From: Oceanospirillum beijerinckii DSM 7166
GTDB lineage: Bacteria; Pseudomonadota; Gammaproteobacteria; Pseudomonadales; Halomonadaceae
Length of the DNA stretch: 64,000 bases
Reading direction: 5' to 3'
NCBI RefSeq assembly: GCF_000422425.1
Contig: NZ_KE383829.1
Location: forward strand, 184,021 to 248,020
Position numbers and translations under genes: made by a program
Part shown: piece by piece, positions 48,610 through 58,426 of the stretch
How positions within the stretch are numbered: position 1 is the first letter of the stretch
Layout of the letters: each line of letters starts with the position of its first letter
Notes under the pieces: model-generated
Told to the model about the DNA's origin: nothing
Seen by the model: only the letters and a program-made list of their open reading frames with translations
The model's database searches: none

Positions 48610-49290
48610 GTGAAAGCGAACTTAAAAAAACTCTGCGATAAGCTGGGTTATACCTTTGAAAATATTGACCATTTAAAATTGGCGCTGACTCACCGCGGTT
48701 ACGGTGGGCGTAATAATGAGCGTCTGGAGTTTCTGGGCGATTCCATTGTTAGCTTTGTTATTGCCGAAGCTCTGTATCACCAGTTTACTGAGGCCCGTGA
48801 GGGGCAGCTCAGCCGTCTGCGTGCCCGTTTGGTGAAAGGGGTGACCCTGGCAGAATTGGCGCGGGAGTTCGATCTGGGTGACTACCTGCTGTTAGGTTCA
48901 GGTGAACTTAAAAGCGGTGGTTATCGTCGTGACTCCATTCTGGCGGATGCCATGGAAGCGGTGATTGGTGCCATCTATAACGATGCCGGTATGGAGGTAT
49001 GCCGGGAGCGGGTGTTGGTATGGTACAAAGACCGCCTGAAAAACCTGAACCTGAATGATACCCAGAAAGATCCTAAAACACTGCTGCAGGAGTTTTTGCA
49101 GTCCCGTCAGCAGGCATTACCGAAATATGAGGTGATCTCTGTTGAGGGAGAAGCCCATGACCAGACTTTCTCTGTAGAGTGTGAAGTGGTGTTGTTGGAA
49201 GAGAAGACTCTGGGGATCGGCAGTAGCCGTCGCAATGCCGAGCAGCAAGCCGCCCAGCAGGCCCTGAAAATTCTGAATGTTAAAAAGTGA
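48610..49290 (+). CDS. rnc: Ribonuclease III
   Basis: 226 residues from the GTG at 48610 (the upstream TTG frame at 48562 overlaps the hairpin and is unlikely). Cuts double-stranded RNA in rRNA and mRNA processing. Catalytic signature [11 protein letters not shown] at about 38-48, second acidic site [11 protein letters not shown], and a C-terminal dsRNA-binding domain (about 155-224: [20 protein letters not shown]). It overlaps or abuts era, the usual rnc-era-recO order. Confidence 0.95.
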   Translation: MKANLKKLCDKLGYTFENIDHLKLALTHRGYGGRNNERLEFLGDSIVSFVIAEALYHQFTEAREGQLSRLRARLVKGVTLAELAREFDLGDYLLLGSGELKSGGYRRDSILADAMEAVIGAIYNDAGMEVCRERVLVWYKDRLKNLNLNDTQKDPKTLLQEFLQSRQQALPKYEVISVEGEAHDQTFSVECEVVLLEEKTLGIGSSRRNAEQQAAQQALKILNVKK

Positions 49291-49301
49291 GTAATCGCCT
49301 A

Positions 49302-50210
49302 ATGAGTGATCAGACCAGTCGTTGTGGCTTTGTCGCCATCGTCGGTCGCCCCAATGTGGGCAAATCCACCCTGATGAACCATATTCTGGGACAGAAGCTG
49401 AGTATTACCTCCCGTCGTCCGCAGACCACCCGTCACCAGGTGGTGGGTATTAAAACGGAAGATGAAGTCCAGGTGGTCTACGTGGATACTCCTGGGATGC
49501 ATAAGCTGGAGAAAGATCGCAACAAGGCCATTAACCGCTATATGAATCAGGCGGCCAGTAGTGCACTAAAAGATGTGGATCTGGTGATCTTTATCATCGA
49601 CCGTATGCGCTGGACTGAAGAAGATGAAGTCGTGCTGCAGAAGCTGGAGCATGTCAGTTGTCCGGTAATTCTGGCGATCAATAAAATGGATCGTTTAGAA
49701 GATAAAGAGGCCCTGCTGCCTTATCTGGAAGAGCTGTCTGAAAGACGTGAGTTCGATGCTATTATGCCGATCTCCGCTCAACACGGTCATAATCTGGCTC
49801 AGCTGGAAGCTCAGGTGCGTGAGCATATGCCGGAGTCGTTCCACTATTACCCGGAAGATCAGGTTACGGATCGCAGCGAACGTTTCCTGGCGGCTGAACT
49901 GGTGCGTGAAAAGATCATGCGTCAGCTGGGTGATGAGATTCCGTATCAGGTGACCGTTGAGATCGAAGAGTTCTCTGAAGACGATGGTATACTCTTTATC
50001 GGTGCGCTGATTCTGGTAGAGCGTGATGGTCAGAAGAAGATCATTATCGGTGAAAAAGGCAGTCGTATTAAGCAGATTGGTCAGGAAGCCCGTATCGATA
50101 TGGAGCGTGCTTTTGGTGCCAAGGTGATGCTGAACCTATGGGTGAAGGTGAAAGGCGGCTGGTCTGATGATGAGCGTGCCCTGAAGAGCCTGGGTTACAG
50201 TGATCTGTAA
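49302..50210 (+). CDS. era: GTPase Era
   Basis: About 302 residues. Essential GTPase for 16S rRNA maturation and 30S assembly. G1 [10 protein letters not shown]3 DTPGMHK, G4 NKMD, and a C-terminal KH domain with the [13 protein letters not shown] motif. I prefer the ATG at 49302 ([15 protein letters not shown]); a GTG at 49287 that overlaps the rnc stop (GTGA) would add five residues and couple translation. Followed by recO after 50 bp. Confidence 0.95.
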   Translation: MSDQTSRCGFVAIVGRPNVGKSTLMNHILGQKLSITSRRPQTTRHQVVGIKTEDEVQVVYVDTPGMHKLEKDRNKAINRYMNQAASSALKDVDLVIFIIDRMRWTEEDEVVLQKLEHVSCPVILAINKMDRLEDKEALLPYLEELSERREFDAIMPISAQHGHNLAQLEAQVREHMPESFHYYPEDQVTDRSERFLAAELVREKIMRQLGDEIPYQVTVEIEEFSEDDGILFIGALILVERDGQKKIIIGEKGSRIKQIGQEARIDMERAFGAKVMLNLWVKVKGGWSDDERALKSLGYSDL

Positions 50211-50260
50211 GCCTGTTCACCTGTAATTATTCTTATCTGTGTTTTTCAGCTCGTTAACAT

Positions 50261-50995
50261 ATGATGTCGGTACGTGTTGAATGCCAGCCAGCCTATGTGC
50301 TGCATACCCGACCCTATAAAGAGACCAGTGCCCTGGTCTCTTTGCTGACCCTGGATTATGGCCGTATTGACGGTGTCGCCCGTGGCGTACGTCAGAAAAA
50401 AAGTCGTAACCGCGCTCTGCTCCAACCCCTGCAACCTCTGCATATCTCTTGGCGGGGGGATTCCAGCCTGAAAAGCCTGTTTGATATTGAAGCCTGTGGT
50501 GCCCTGCCTCTGTTGAACGGCAGAGCGCTCAGTTGCGTATTGTATGCTAATGAGCTGCTAACCCGTTTGCTGTTGGTGGAAGAGCCTGATCCTGAGCTGT
50601 TTCGCGAGTATGCGTTATTACTGGTCCAGTTGCAGCAGAAAGAGCAGCTGGAACCGGCACTGCGTAGTTTTGAATGGCAACTATTACAGACCTTGGGTTA
50701 TCCCATACTCTATCGGGAGTATAGTGGTGGGCCTTTACAACAGGATAGGCTGTACCGTTATCATTGGCAGTCCGGCTTTCATCCCGTTGCTGTCGGGCAA
50801 CAAGGTTTGCTGGGAAAATCCCTATTAGCGATGCAGCAGGGTGATTGGTTGGATGAGCTGGGTTTAAAGACGGCTAAACAGCTTAACCGTATGGCACTGC
50901 AACCACTATTAGGAGATAAGCCCTTATTATCCCGGCAACTTTTTCGCAGTCAGGCTCCCAGTGAGATGACTGCAGGAGTAACAGGTGCATCCTGA
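50261..50995 (+). CDS. recO: DNA repair protein RecO
   Basis: 244 residues. Acts with RecR to load RecA onto SSB-coated gaps in the RecF pathway. N-terminal OB fold (QPAYVLHTRPYKETSALVSL, YGRIDGVARGVRQKKS) and a helical C-terminal domain. The zinc cysteines of some RecO proteins are absent, as in other gammaproteobacteria. ATGATG start; either is possible. Followed by pdxJ after 103 bp. Confidence 0.93.
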   Translation: MMSVRVECQPAYVLHTRPYKETSALVSLLTLDYGRIDGVARGVRQKKSRNRALLQPLQPLHISWRGDSSLKSLFDIEACGALPLLNGRALSCVLYANELLTRLLLVEEPDPELFREYALLLVQLQQKEQLEPALRSFEWQLLQTLGYPILYREYSGGPLQQDRLYRYHWQSGFHPVAVGQQGLLGKSLLAMQQGDWLDELGLKTAKQLNRMALQPLLGDKPLLSRQLFRSQAPSEMTAGVTGAS

Positions 50996-51098
50996 TCTTA
51001 AGTCTTCTCACAGTACTTTATCGGTCGGCAAGCCTGATTAATCGCATCATTTTATTTATGAACCAGCAAAAAGCTGGATCTGACAGGAGCTCAAATCT

Positions 51099-51836
51099 AT
51101 GTCCGTTACACGTCTGCAACTGGGTGTAAATATCGACCATATCGCCACCTTACGTCAGGCCCGTGGCACCCGTTACCCTGATCCGGTACAGGCTGCTATT
51201 CTGGCGGAAGAAGCCGGTGCGGATGGCATTACCGTTCACTTGCGTGAAGACCGCCGCCATATTCAGGAGCGAGATGTTGAGCTGATTAAGCAGGTCATGC
51301 AGACGCGTATGAACTTCGAGATGGCGGTGACTGAAGAGATGATCGCCTTCGCAGAGAAGATTCGCCCGGAGCATGTGTGCCTGGTGCCGGAAAAGCGTGA
51401 AGAGCTGACCACCGAAGGTGGCCTGGATGTTGTGGGTCAGTTTGAGCGTGTGGCGGATGCCTGCAAGCGACTGGCCGCAGTGGGTTGCGAAGTATCCCTG
51501 TTTATCGATGCGGATCAGGCACAGATTGAAGCCGCAGCAACTATTGCACCTGTGATCGAACTGCATACCGGTCAATACGCCGAAGCTGAAACGGAAGCAG
51601 AGCTGGAAAAAGAGTTGGCGATTATCCAGGAAGGGGTAAAGATCGGCCTGAAGAATGGTTTGAAGGTGAATGCCGGTCACGGCCTGCACTATCACAACGT
51701 TGAAGCTATTGCGGCGATTCCGGGTATTTACGAGCTGAATATTGGTCATGCGATTATTGCCCGCGCCCTGTTTGTTGGCCTGAAAGAGGCGGTTTCTGAG
51801 ATGAAACGTATTATGTTGGCCGCTCAGCCTAAGTAA
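51099..51836 (+). CDS. pdxJ: Pyridoxine 5'-phosphate synthase
   Basis: 245 residues, TIM barrel. Condenses 1-deoxy-xylulose-5-phosphate with 3-amino-2-oxopropyl phosphate in B6 synthesis. [21 protein letters not shown], the catalytic [26 protein letters not shown] and [11 protein letters not shown] are canonical. AGGAG precedes the ATG. acpS starts 18 bp later. Confidence 0.97.
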   Translation: MSVTRLQLGVNIDHIATLRQARGTRYPDPVQAAILAEEAGADGITVHLREDRRHIQERDVELIKQVMQTRMNFEMAVTEEMIAFAEKIRPEHVCLVPEKREELTTEGGLDVVGQFERVADACKRLAAVGCEVSLFIDADQAQIEAAATIAPVIELHTGQYAEAETEAELEKELAIIQEGVKIGLKNGLKVNAGHGLHYHNVEAIAAIPGIYELNIGHAIIARALFVGLKEAVSEMKRIMLAAQPK

Positions 51837-51854
51837 GCGCTGCCAGGCCTCTCT

Positions 51855-52235
51855 ATGATTTTAGGTATAGGCACCGATCTGGCGGTGATTGAGCGTGTAG
51901 CACAGGCTGTGGAGCGACGGGGCGAGCGCTTTGCCCGTCGTATTCTGACGGATTATGAGTTGGAGCGCTTTCGTACTCATCCTCAGCCAGTCAGCTATCT
52001 GGCCAAACGTTTTGCCGCCAAGGAAGCGGCGGCAAAAGCAATCGGAACAGGTATCGGTAAAATCAGCTGGCAGGATCTGGAGATTCGTTCAGCGGAATCC
52101 GGCGCGCCTCAATTGGTACTGCTCGGTGCCGCTGCCGAGCGTTATCAGAATTATCCACAACTGGTTTGCCATCTGTCGATCTCTGATGATGGTGGCTTAG
52201 CGCAAGCGTTTGTGGTGCTTGAAGCACGAGGCTAA
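51855..52235 (+). CDS. acpS: Holo-[acyl-carrier-protein] synthase
   Basis: 126 residues. Transfers 4'-phosphopantetheine from CoA to Ser of ACP, which links it to the CoA made by coaE. Signatures: GIGTDLAVIERV near the N-terminus with the metal Asp, and RFAAKEAAAKAIGTGIG with the second metal Glu. End of the pdxJ-acpS pair, convergent with barA. Confidence 0.95.
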   Translation: MILGIGTDLAVIERVAQAVERRGERFARRILTDYELERFRTHPQPVSYLAKRFAAKEAAAKAIGTGIGKISWQDLEIRSAESGAPQLVLLGAAAERYQNYPQLVCHLSISDDGGLAQAFVVLEARG

Positions 52236-52242
52236 TGCTTTT

Positions 52243-52278
52243 TGCGGTTTTGGCTGTCGCTGCGGTTTTGGCTGTCAT
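52243..52278. repeat. Two tandem 18-bp repeats after acpS
   Basis: TGCGGTTTTGGCTGTCGC (52243-52260) and TGCGGTTTTGGCTGTCAT (52261-52278), followed by a partial third TGCGGCTG. They lie in the 120-bp convergent gap between acpS and barA; no clear terminator is seen there. Confidence 0.85.
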
Positions 52279-52356
52279 TGCGGCTGCAACGACAACATCT
52301 TTTTCGAAGTGAGACTTGTGGCTGCGCAAGCCTCACTCCGGTTCATTTATGAGGCT

Positions 52357-55353
52357 TTAAGAGTCCGCTTTTTGTAGCAACTGCTGTTCCCGGTGCCAGC
52401 TTTCCAGTTTTTCCAGCTCCTGATACAGGGTTTGTAAGGTGCCCTGAGCTGCGACCAATTGGTTCATCTTTAACTGGGTTTCCAGGGTTTCAGTTGTCAG
52501 CGCTAAACGGGGTACACCACAATAACGGGTGGCACCATGCAGGTGGTGCACAGCATGGATCATCTCTTCGATATCATTACCGTTAAAGGCTTGCTCCAGA
52601 CTGGTACGGCTATCAGGAATACTCTGGATCAGCATATCCAGCATCTCTTTTGCCAACGCAGGTTTACCACCTGCTAGCTTAATGCCCAATTCCATATCGA
52701 CCACATCGTCAATCACTTCTTCTGAAGCCATAACCCGCAACTCATCGTTAGCATTATGCAGCATACGTGGACTGAACCCGGTCCAATGACGGATAATACT
52801 GGCTAACTTTTGCTCATCAAAGGGCTTAGTCAGCAGATCATTTAACCCTGCTTTCAAGAACTTATCTCCCTCTTCCGGCAGAGCGTGGGCGGTCAAAGCG
52901 ATAATAGGCAGCTCTTCAAAGAGTGGGCTTAGATTACGGATGCGTCGTGTTGCTTCCAGGCCGTCCATATCTGGCATTTGAATATCCATCAGGATCATAT
53001 CCGGGCGTTGGCTTAATACCAGCTCAATAGCTTTTTTACCGTTGTTGGCCTGGACCACATTGAGACCGTATTCATTGAGTAGACTGCTGGCCAGTAGCAG
53101 ATTAGCCGCATTATCATCGACTACCAGGATAGTTGGCGCTTTAGCCATCTGTTGAGAGGTAACAGGTGTTACGCTATTAACAGAAGGCTGTATCGTTTGT
53201 GTACCGCTTGTTTTGGGGTGGGTGCGTGCCGTTTGCTCGGGGCTGTAGCTTGTCGAGTGTGCTCTATTATTTTCGGTTTTGCTCGAGAGGTATTCGTTAT
53301 GGTCTATATGGGCTCTTCTATCCAGATAGTTTCCAGGGGTTGATTGGTTGCTTAGCTGACCACTAAAGCTATGGGGGCGGCTTAGCTGCAGAATAGCATC
53401 AATGGCTTCGTGAAGATGCTCAAGGCCTACAGGCTTTGTATCGACGCGGTGTATACCTGCACTCATATATCGGGTAATCAAATCAGCATCGTTACTGCCA
53501 AGCAGAACTAATACCGGAATCTTTTCCGCTAACTTATGGCTTAGAGCCAGTGTGGCACGGTCCGCGGCTTCTTTTGCATTAAAGGATAGTATCGCCAGAT
53601 CTGCTTTTGGTTTTTGAACGTCAATATCGCTAAGGCTGTCATAGCTTTTCACTTTCAGGCCAAAGTTATTCAACTGGTGGCTAAGGGCTGTTTGTCCCAG
53701 AGGATGGCTTTCAATCAACAGCGTATCCATAGGTGTAAAGCGATGGGTTGCAGGACTGTCAAAACTGTCTTTGCTCAAAGGTGTGCGCAAAGTAAACCAG
53801 AAGGTGGAGCCTTTACCTATTTCACTTTCCAGACCTATCTCACCCCCCATCAACATCACCAGGCGCTGACAAATCACCAAGCCCAATCCAGTACCACCGA
53901 ACTGTCTGGTTTGACTCGGATCAGCCTGGGTAAAAGCTTTAAACAAATTGGCTTGCTGTTGCGTGCTTATGCCAATACCTGTATCAGTCACGCCAATTTT
54001 CAGTAGCAGATCATCCGGGTTTTCCTGCTCGACCATTACGCGCACGACAACTTCGCCCTGTTCGGTAAATTTCACCGCATTACTCAGCAGATTGGTCAGT
54101 ACCTGCTTTAGACGCAGGGGGTCACTGATCAGGTGCACAGGTACATCGTCATAGATCATGCACACCATCTCCAGCTTCTTACGGTGTACTTCAGGGGCAA
54201 GCAAAGTGATGGCTTCATCCATCAAATCACGTAAATTAAAAGGTATCGATTCCAGTTCCAGCTTTTGTGCTTCGATTTTAGAAAAGTCGAGAATATCGTT
54301 AATAATTGCCAGCAGACTTTCAGAAGCATTATGAATATTGCCCAGGTATTCACTTTGTCGTGGGTTCAGTGGCGTACGACGTAACAGGTTACAGAAACCG
54401 GCAATACCATTGAGTGGTGTACGGATCTCATGACTCATATTGGCCAGAAACTCGGATTTAATACGGTTGGCTTCTTCCGCTTTTTTGCGTGACAGATCCA
54501 GCTCGATACTTTGAGTTTCCATGGTTTCCATGGTCTCTTCCAGCTCGTAGGTGGTTTGTTTAATGCTGTCTTCCAACTCCCGACGACTCAGTGCGATATT
54601 CTCGCTCATGGTATTCAGGTCTTTACTGAGCTGCTGGAATTCGGGGCACCCCAGTGCTTCTGCACGACTGTCAAAGTCCCCAGCGGTTAACTTGCGTATC
54701 GTCTGGCTCAGTTCCTGAATCGGCAGCAGAAACTGGCGTCCCACCCTTAGAGCCGTAATCAGGGTGATAATCATCAGTGAGATCACCACCAGCCAGTTAA
54801 GAATAATATCGTAGATCGTATCCAGTCGGGTTTGGCTCAGGCTAATCTCCAGCTCCAGCCAGCCGACGATGCTTTGGGTTTGCACTTCCATGGGCGTAAA
54901 TTGAGGTCCTGCAGGCAGTGTAGCCGGGCTATTTTGTAGTTGACTGTTAGGATAAGTGGCCAGGAGAGGATGGATAATTCGCAGTGAGGCCTCGGAGTAA
55001 CGCACCAACGGTTGATTTTGCAGGCGGTGGCTGGCATTACTGACCGGGTACATGCTGGGGCCGCCATGGAGGATATTGACGCGCTTTTGATTATGCACAG
55101 AGACTGCTCGGATATCGGCTTCTCGTAAGAGCTGGTCTATCATCTGACGCATCTGTTCTCTGTCACCCCGCTCAATACTGAACGCCATAGGTATACTCAC
55201 CTGACGAGCTAAGGTTTCACCGCGCTGCATCTGATTCTTCTCAAGCAGGGCGTAATAATTTAAGAATAGATGAGTACTGAGTACTAACGCCGTCACCATG
55301 GCTGGCAGTAAGGCAATCAAAAGAATTTTATTTCGCAATGGCCAATGGTTCAT
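52357..55353 (-). CDS. barA: Hybrid sensor histidine kinase of the BarA/GacS type
   Basis: 998 residues. TM1 at about 9-32, periplasmic sensor about 33-183, TM2 about 184-204, HAMP, coiled coil, then HisKA with phospho-acceptor H308 ([13 protein letters not shown]) and HATPase_c (DTGIGI near 457, GGTGLGL near 488). A first receiver-like domain (about 541-650) is degenerate. The second receiver (about 740-855) has D790 in MDIQMPD. A C-terminal HPt domain has H936 in [11 protein letters not shown]. It should feed UvrY/GacA and the Csr/Rsm small RNAs. Between residues 660 and 740 is a long low-complexity linker. Upstream of it is cysM, divergent, as in pseudomonads. Confidence 0.95.
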   Translation of the reverse strand: MNHWPLRNKILLIALLPAMVTALVLSTHLFLNYYALLEKNQMQRGETLARQVSIPMAFSIERGDREQMRQMIDQLLREADIRAVSVHNQKRVNILHGGPSMYPVSNASHRLQNQPLVRYSEASLRIIHPLLATYPNSQLQNSPATLPAGPQFTPMEVQTQSIVGWLELEISLSQTRLDTIYDIILNWLVVISLMIITLITALRVGRQFLLPIQELSQTIRKLTAGDFDSRAEALGCPEFQQLSKDLNTMSENIALSRRELEDSIKQTTYELEETMETMETQSIELDLSRKKAEEANRIKSEFLANMSHEIRTPLNGIAGFCNLLRRTPLNPRQSEYLGNIHNASESLLAIINDILDFSKIEAQKLELESIPFNLRDLMDEAITLLAPEVHRKKLEMVCMIYDDVPVHLISDPLRLKQVLTNLLSNAVKFTEQGEVVVRVMVEQENPDDLLLKIGVTDTGIGISTQQQANLFKAFTQADPSQTRQFGGTGLGLVICQRLVMLMGGEIGLESEIGKGSTFWFTLRTPLSKDSFDSPATHRFTPMDTLLIESHPLGQTALSHQLNNFGLKVKSYDSLSDIDVQKPKADLAILSFNAKEAADRATLALSHKLAEKIPVLVLLGSNDADLITRYMSAGIHRVDTKPVGLEHLHEAIDAILQLSRPHSFSGQLSNQSTPGNYLDRRAHIDHNEYLSSKTENNRAHSTSYSPEQTARTHPKTSGTQTIQPSVNSVTPVTSQQMAKAPTILVVDDNAANLLLASSLLNEYGLNVVQANNGKKAIELVLSQRPDMILMDIQMPDMDGLEATRRIRNLSPLFEELPIIALTAHALPEEGDKFLKAGLNDLLTKPFDEQKLASIIRHWTGFSPRMLHNANDELRVMASEEVIDDVVDMELGIKLAGGKPALAKEMLDMLIQSIPDSRTSLEQAFNGNDIEEMIHAVHHLHGATRYCGVPRLALTTETLETQLKMNQLVAAQGTLQTLYQELEKLESWHREQQLLQKADS

Positions 55354-55633
55354 GCAATAGTCCGAAGTAGGATATTTAACTGATTGTTTGCTGTTTGTTG
55401 CGTAAAGCTCAGCCTAAAAATATGGCAAACAGATAACATAATTGCTGTTGCCATTATACTGTCCGATGAGCCTACGCCTAGGCTATTTAAAGCGGCAGTT
55501 ATAAGGAAATAGCAAAGCATTATTTTGTAATTCTCTAAAAATACCCCATATAAGCAGTCAGATAATTGGCCGGTCAAGCTGTTTACATGTAAAAGCTCGG
55601 TCAAAACCGGCAATGACTAGTTTGAGAATGATT

Positions 55634-56548
55634 ATGTCCCGAATTCAAGATGAATTTTCTGAGTACCCAACTATTGAAGCCTTTGTGGGACAAACCCCTC
55701 TGGTGCGTTTACAGCGTTTGGCTAATAACACCTCCTCTGTGGTACTGGCCAAGCTTGAGGGTAATAACCCGGCCGGTTCCGTAAAAGACCGACCGGCGTT
55801 GAGCATGATTAATCTGGCAGAAAGCCGGGGCGATATTCAGCCTGGCGATACCCTGATCGAAGCCACCAGTGGTAATACCGGTATTGCCCTGGCCATGGTC
55901 GCAGCGATTAAGGGTTATAAGATGGTGTTGATCATGCCGGACAATATGAGCGAAGAGCGCAAAGCTTCTATGGCGGCTTACGGTGCTGAACTGATCACCG
56001 TCAGCAAAGAAGAGGGTATGGAAGCCGCTCGTGATCTGGCGCTGCAGATGCAGGAAGAGGGTAAAGGCAAGGTGCTGAATCAGTTTGGTAACCCGGATAA
56101 CCCGGAGGCCCACTATCAGACCACAGGCCCTGAGATCTGGCAGCAGACCGGTGGCAAGATCACACACTTTGTCAGCTCCATGGGCACCACGGGCACCATT
56201 ATGGGCGTTTCCCGTTACCTGAAAGAGCAAAATCCAGAGATCCAGATCGTAGGCCTGCAACCCAGTGAGGGTTCCAGTATCCCGGGCATTCGTCGCTGGC
56301 CGGAAGAGTATCTGCCGACGATTTTTGAAGCGGACCGTGTGGATCGTGTGCTGGATATTGGCCAAAGCGATGCGGAAGAGACCATGAAAGCGATGGCGAT
56401 GCAGGAAGGCATCTTTGCCGGAGTGTCCTCCGGTGGTGCCATTGCCGGTGCGTTAAAAATCGCTGAAGAAAATGAAAATGCGGTCGTGGTGGCCATTATT
56501 TGTGATCGCGGTGACCGTTATCTGTCCACAGGCGTATTTAACAGCTGA
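55634..56548 (+). CDS. cysM: Cysteine synthase B
   Basis: About 304 residues from the ATG at 55634 (MSRIQDEFSEYPTIEAF). PLP enzyme making cysteine from O-acetylserine and sulfide, or S-sulfocysteine from thiosulfate. The PLP lysine is K51 in NPAGSVKDR, the phosphate loop is EATSGNTGIALA, and the late GVSSGGA motif is present. GNNPAGSVKDR with Asp-Arg is the CysM rather than CysK form. A start at 55613 is open but lacks support. Divergent from barA. Confidence 0.94.
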   Translation: MSRIQDEFSEYPTIEAFVGQTPLVRLQRLANNTSSVVLAKLEGNNPAGSVKDRPALSMINLAESRGDIQPGDTLIEATSGNTGIALAMVAAIKGYKMVLIMPDNMSEERKASMAAYGAELITVSKEEGMEAARDLALQMQEEGKGKVLNQFGNPDNPEAHYQTTGPEIWQQTGGKITHFVSSMGTTGTIMGVSRYLKEQNPEIQIVGLQPSEGSSIPGIRRWPEEYLPTIFEADRVDRVLDIGQSDAEETMKAMAMQEGIFAGVSSGGAIAGALKIAEENENAVVVAIICDRGDRYLSTGVFNS

Positions 56549-56752
56549 TCGCTTGCTTAACCTAACAGTCATTTGGTAAGCCTTTGTTAACTTTCAGCAG
56601 TGGTTTTGTAGCATTGCTGGACATGCTCAGATTAGTCGCTATTATCTGCCGCCAATGTGATACCCGAATATTTGTTTTTCCTGTAATACGCTATTTATCG
56701 GCGTTTATCGGCAAAACAGTTCGGGTCACTCTGTAAAGATAAAGGAGACGAC

Positions 56753-58036
56753 GTGCCTGAACTCACCATAGAACGCCAAAGCCACGATGGCCGCGGTATC
56801 GCCCGACAGAAGGGAAAAACGACTTTTGTTGAAGGTGCGCTGGCAGGGGAAACTGTTCAGGCCCGTATCACTAAAAAACACCGCCGCTTTGATGAAGCGG
56901 TGTGTGAAGAGATTCTGACTCCCAGTCCACAGCGTATCGAACCTGACTGCGAATACTACGCCAAGTGCGGTGGCTGTAGCCTTCAGCATCTGGGGCTGGA
57001 GCAACAACGAGAAGTCAAACGCGATGCGCTGGTCGATCAACTGCAACGCTTTGGCAAGATCGAACATATTCCTCTTCACGAGCCTCTGCTGGATAAAAGC
57101 TGGGGTTATCGTCGTAAAGCCCGTCTGGGCGTGAAATGGAATCGCCATGGTGAGCTGATTATCGGTTTCCGTGAGAAAGCCTCACCTCATTTGACTCCTA
57201 TTCAACACTGTAAAGTGCTGATGCCACAGCTGTCGGCATTGATCCCGTCCCTGTATGAGCTGATTCCTGAACTGGAATCGAAAAAAACTATCGGCCACCT
57301 GGAGCTGGCACAGGGGGATGAGGGCAGCGCCATTGTAGTGCGCCACCTGAAAAAACTGTCCCACCGTGATCTGACGCTGTGGCAAGGCTGGGCACAAACA
57401 CACAATACCCGTCTATATTTGCAGCAGGGCGATGCTCATTCTCTGACCTCACCGGATCACGAAGATGCCCAAGAGCTGCACTATAAGTTGGAAGGATTAA
57501 AACTGGCGTTTTTGCCTAACGATTTTGTTCAGGTGAATCCGGCGATTAATGCCCAGATGGTGCAGCGTGCACTGGAGTGGTTGGCTCCCACATCAGAAGA
57601 TGTGGTGCTGGACCTGTTTGCAGGGTTTGGTAACTTCAGTCTGCCAGTAGCCCGGCATGCGGCTAAAGTTGTGGGCATTGAAGGTGAGCAGGCGCTGGTG
57701 AATCGGGCGAAAGAGAATGCCGCGAGTAATGGCATAGAAAATGCTGAGTTCTATCGGGCTGACTTAAGTCAGTCTTTTAAAGACCTGCCCTGGGCAAAAC
57801 AGGGATATAATTTACTGATTCTGGATCCACCGCGTACCGGTGCCCAGAATATTTGTCAGCAGATTGCGCAGTTTAAGGTAAAACGCCTGGTGTATGTATC
57901 CTGCAACCCCTCAACCCTGGCACGGGACAGCGCCATTTTGGTGCAGCAAGGGTATAAACTGCAGAAGACCTGCATCATGGATATGTTCCCCCATACGACC
58001 CATGTGGAATCTATGGCACTGTTTGAAAGGGCTTGA
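56753..58036 (+). CDS. rlmD: 23S rRNA (uracil-1939-C5)-methyltransferase RlmD
   Basis: 427 residues, GTG start with GGAGA 6 nt upstream. N-terminal TRAM-like domain is short (starts ELTIERQSHDGRGIA). The iron-sulfur ligands are C66, C72 and C75 (CEYYAKCGGC) plus a later Cys in HCKVLMPQ. SAM-binding DLFAGFGNFSLP and the nucleophile motif YVSCNPSTLARD are clear. It lies upstream of relA, as in many gammaproteobacteria. Confidence 0.95.
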   Translation: MPELTIERQSHDGRGIARQKGKTTFVEGALAGETVQARITKKHRRFDEAVCEEILTPSPQRIEPDCEYYAKCGGCSLQHLGLEQQREVKRDALVDQLQRFGKIEHIPLHEPLLDKSWGYRRKARLGVKWNRHGELIIGFREKASPHLTPIQHCKVLMPQLSALIPSLYELIPELESKKTIGHLELAQGDEGSAIVVRHLKKLSHRDLTLWQGWAQTHNTRLYLQQGDAHSLTSPDHEDAQELHYKLEGLKLAFLPNDFVQVNPAINAQMVQRALEWLAPTSEDVVLDLFAGFGNFSLPVARHAAKVVGIEGEQALVNRAKENAASNGIENAEFYRADLSQSFKDLPWAKQGYNLLILDPPRTGAQNICQQIAQFKVKRLVYVSCNPSTLARDSAILVQQGYKLQKTCIMDMFPHTTHVESMALFERA

Positions 58037-58063
58037 TTTCCACTGGAAGTATCAGGGGGGAAC

Positions 58064-58131
58064 TGTTGTATCACATTGAGTGTTGCATCACATTGAATGT
58101 TTCATCCAATGGAATGGTGCATCAAATTGAG
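58064..58131. repeat. Four tandem 17-bp repeats
   Basis: Units at 58064-58080, 58081-58097, 58098-58114 and 58115-58131 follow TGTTGCATCACATTGAA with 2-4 changes each. They begin 28 bp after the rlmD stop. No spacers separate them, so this is not CRISPR. Confidence 0.88.
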
Positions 58132-58205
58132 GGAAAGAAGGCGACCGGAAGGGTGACATGAGGGTTTATCATCCAAGCTACATTGTTCAAACAGGGCTTT
58201 AGGCA

Positions 58206-58223
58206 AATCACTGATCAGTGATT
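58206..58223. other. 18-bp perfect palindrome in the rlmD-relA gap
   Basis: AATCACTGATCAGTGATT reads the same on both strands without a spacer. It could be a dimer-binding operator upstream of relA or a chance palindrome. A weaker hairpin TTAGAC-AAGG-GTCTAA follows at 58284-58299. Confidence 0.6.
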
Positions 58224-58301
58224 AATTTCAGCCATTGAGCAAACCGGTCAGCTTCTTAAGATAAAAAACAGGATCTTAGTCCGTTAGACAAGGGTCTAAG
58301 C

Positions 58302-58384
58302 CGCGAAACAAAAGTTTTGTGGGCACGAGGCACTCTATGCTCCGATCTCTTGAGTGGAGAATAGAGAATGGCTTTTGTTTCGCT
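58302..58384 (+). repeat. Inverted-repeat element family B, copy 4 (upstream of relA)
   Basis: Perfect 12-bp ends GCGAAACAAAAG (58303-58314) and CTTTTGTTTCGC (58372-58383). Inside, CTCTAT and CTCC pair with GGAG and ATAGAG, a hairpin with different sequence from copies 1-3. The right flank GCTAAGTAATAAAC is shared with copy 2. It ends 43 bp before the relA start, so it is probably in the relA leader. Confidence 0.85.
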
Positions 58385-58426
58385 AAGTAATAAACAATAA
58401 GAAACTGAACTTGCACAGGCAGAATC

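Noticed and set aside
58064..58131. Possible CRISPR array
   Set aside because: The repeats are contiguous 17-mers without spacers, and no cas gene is nearby.
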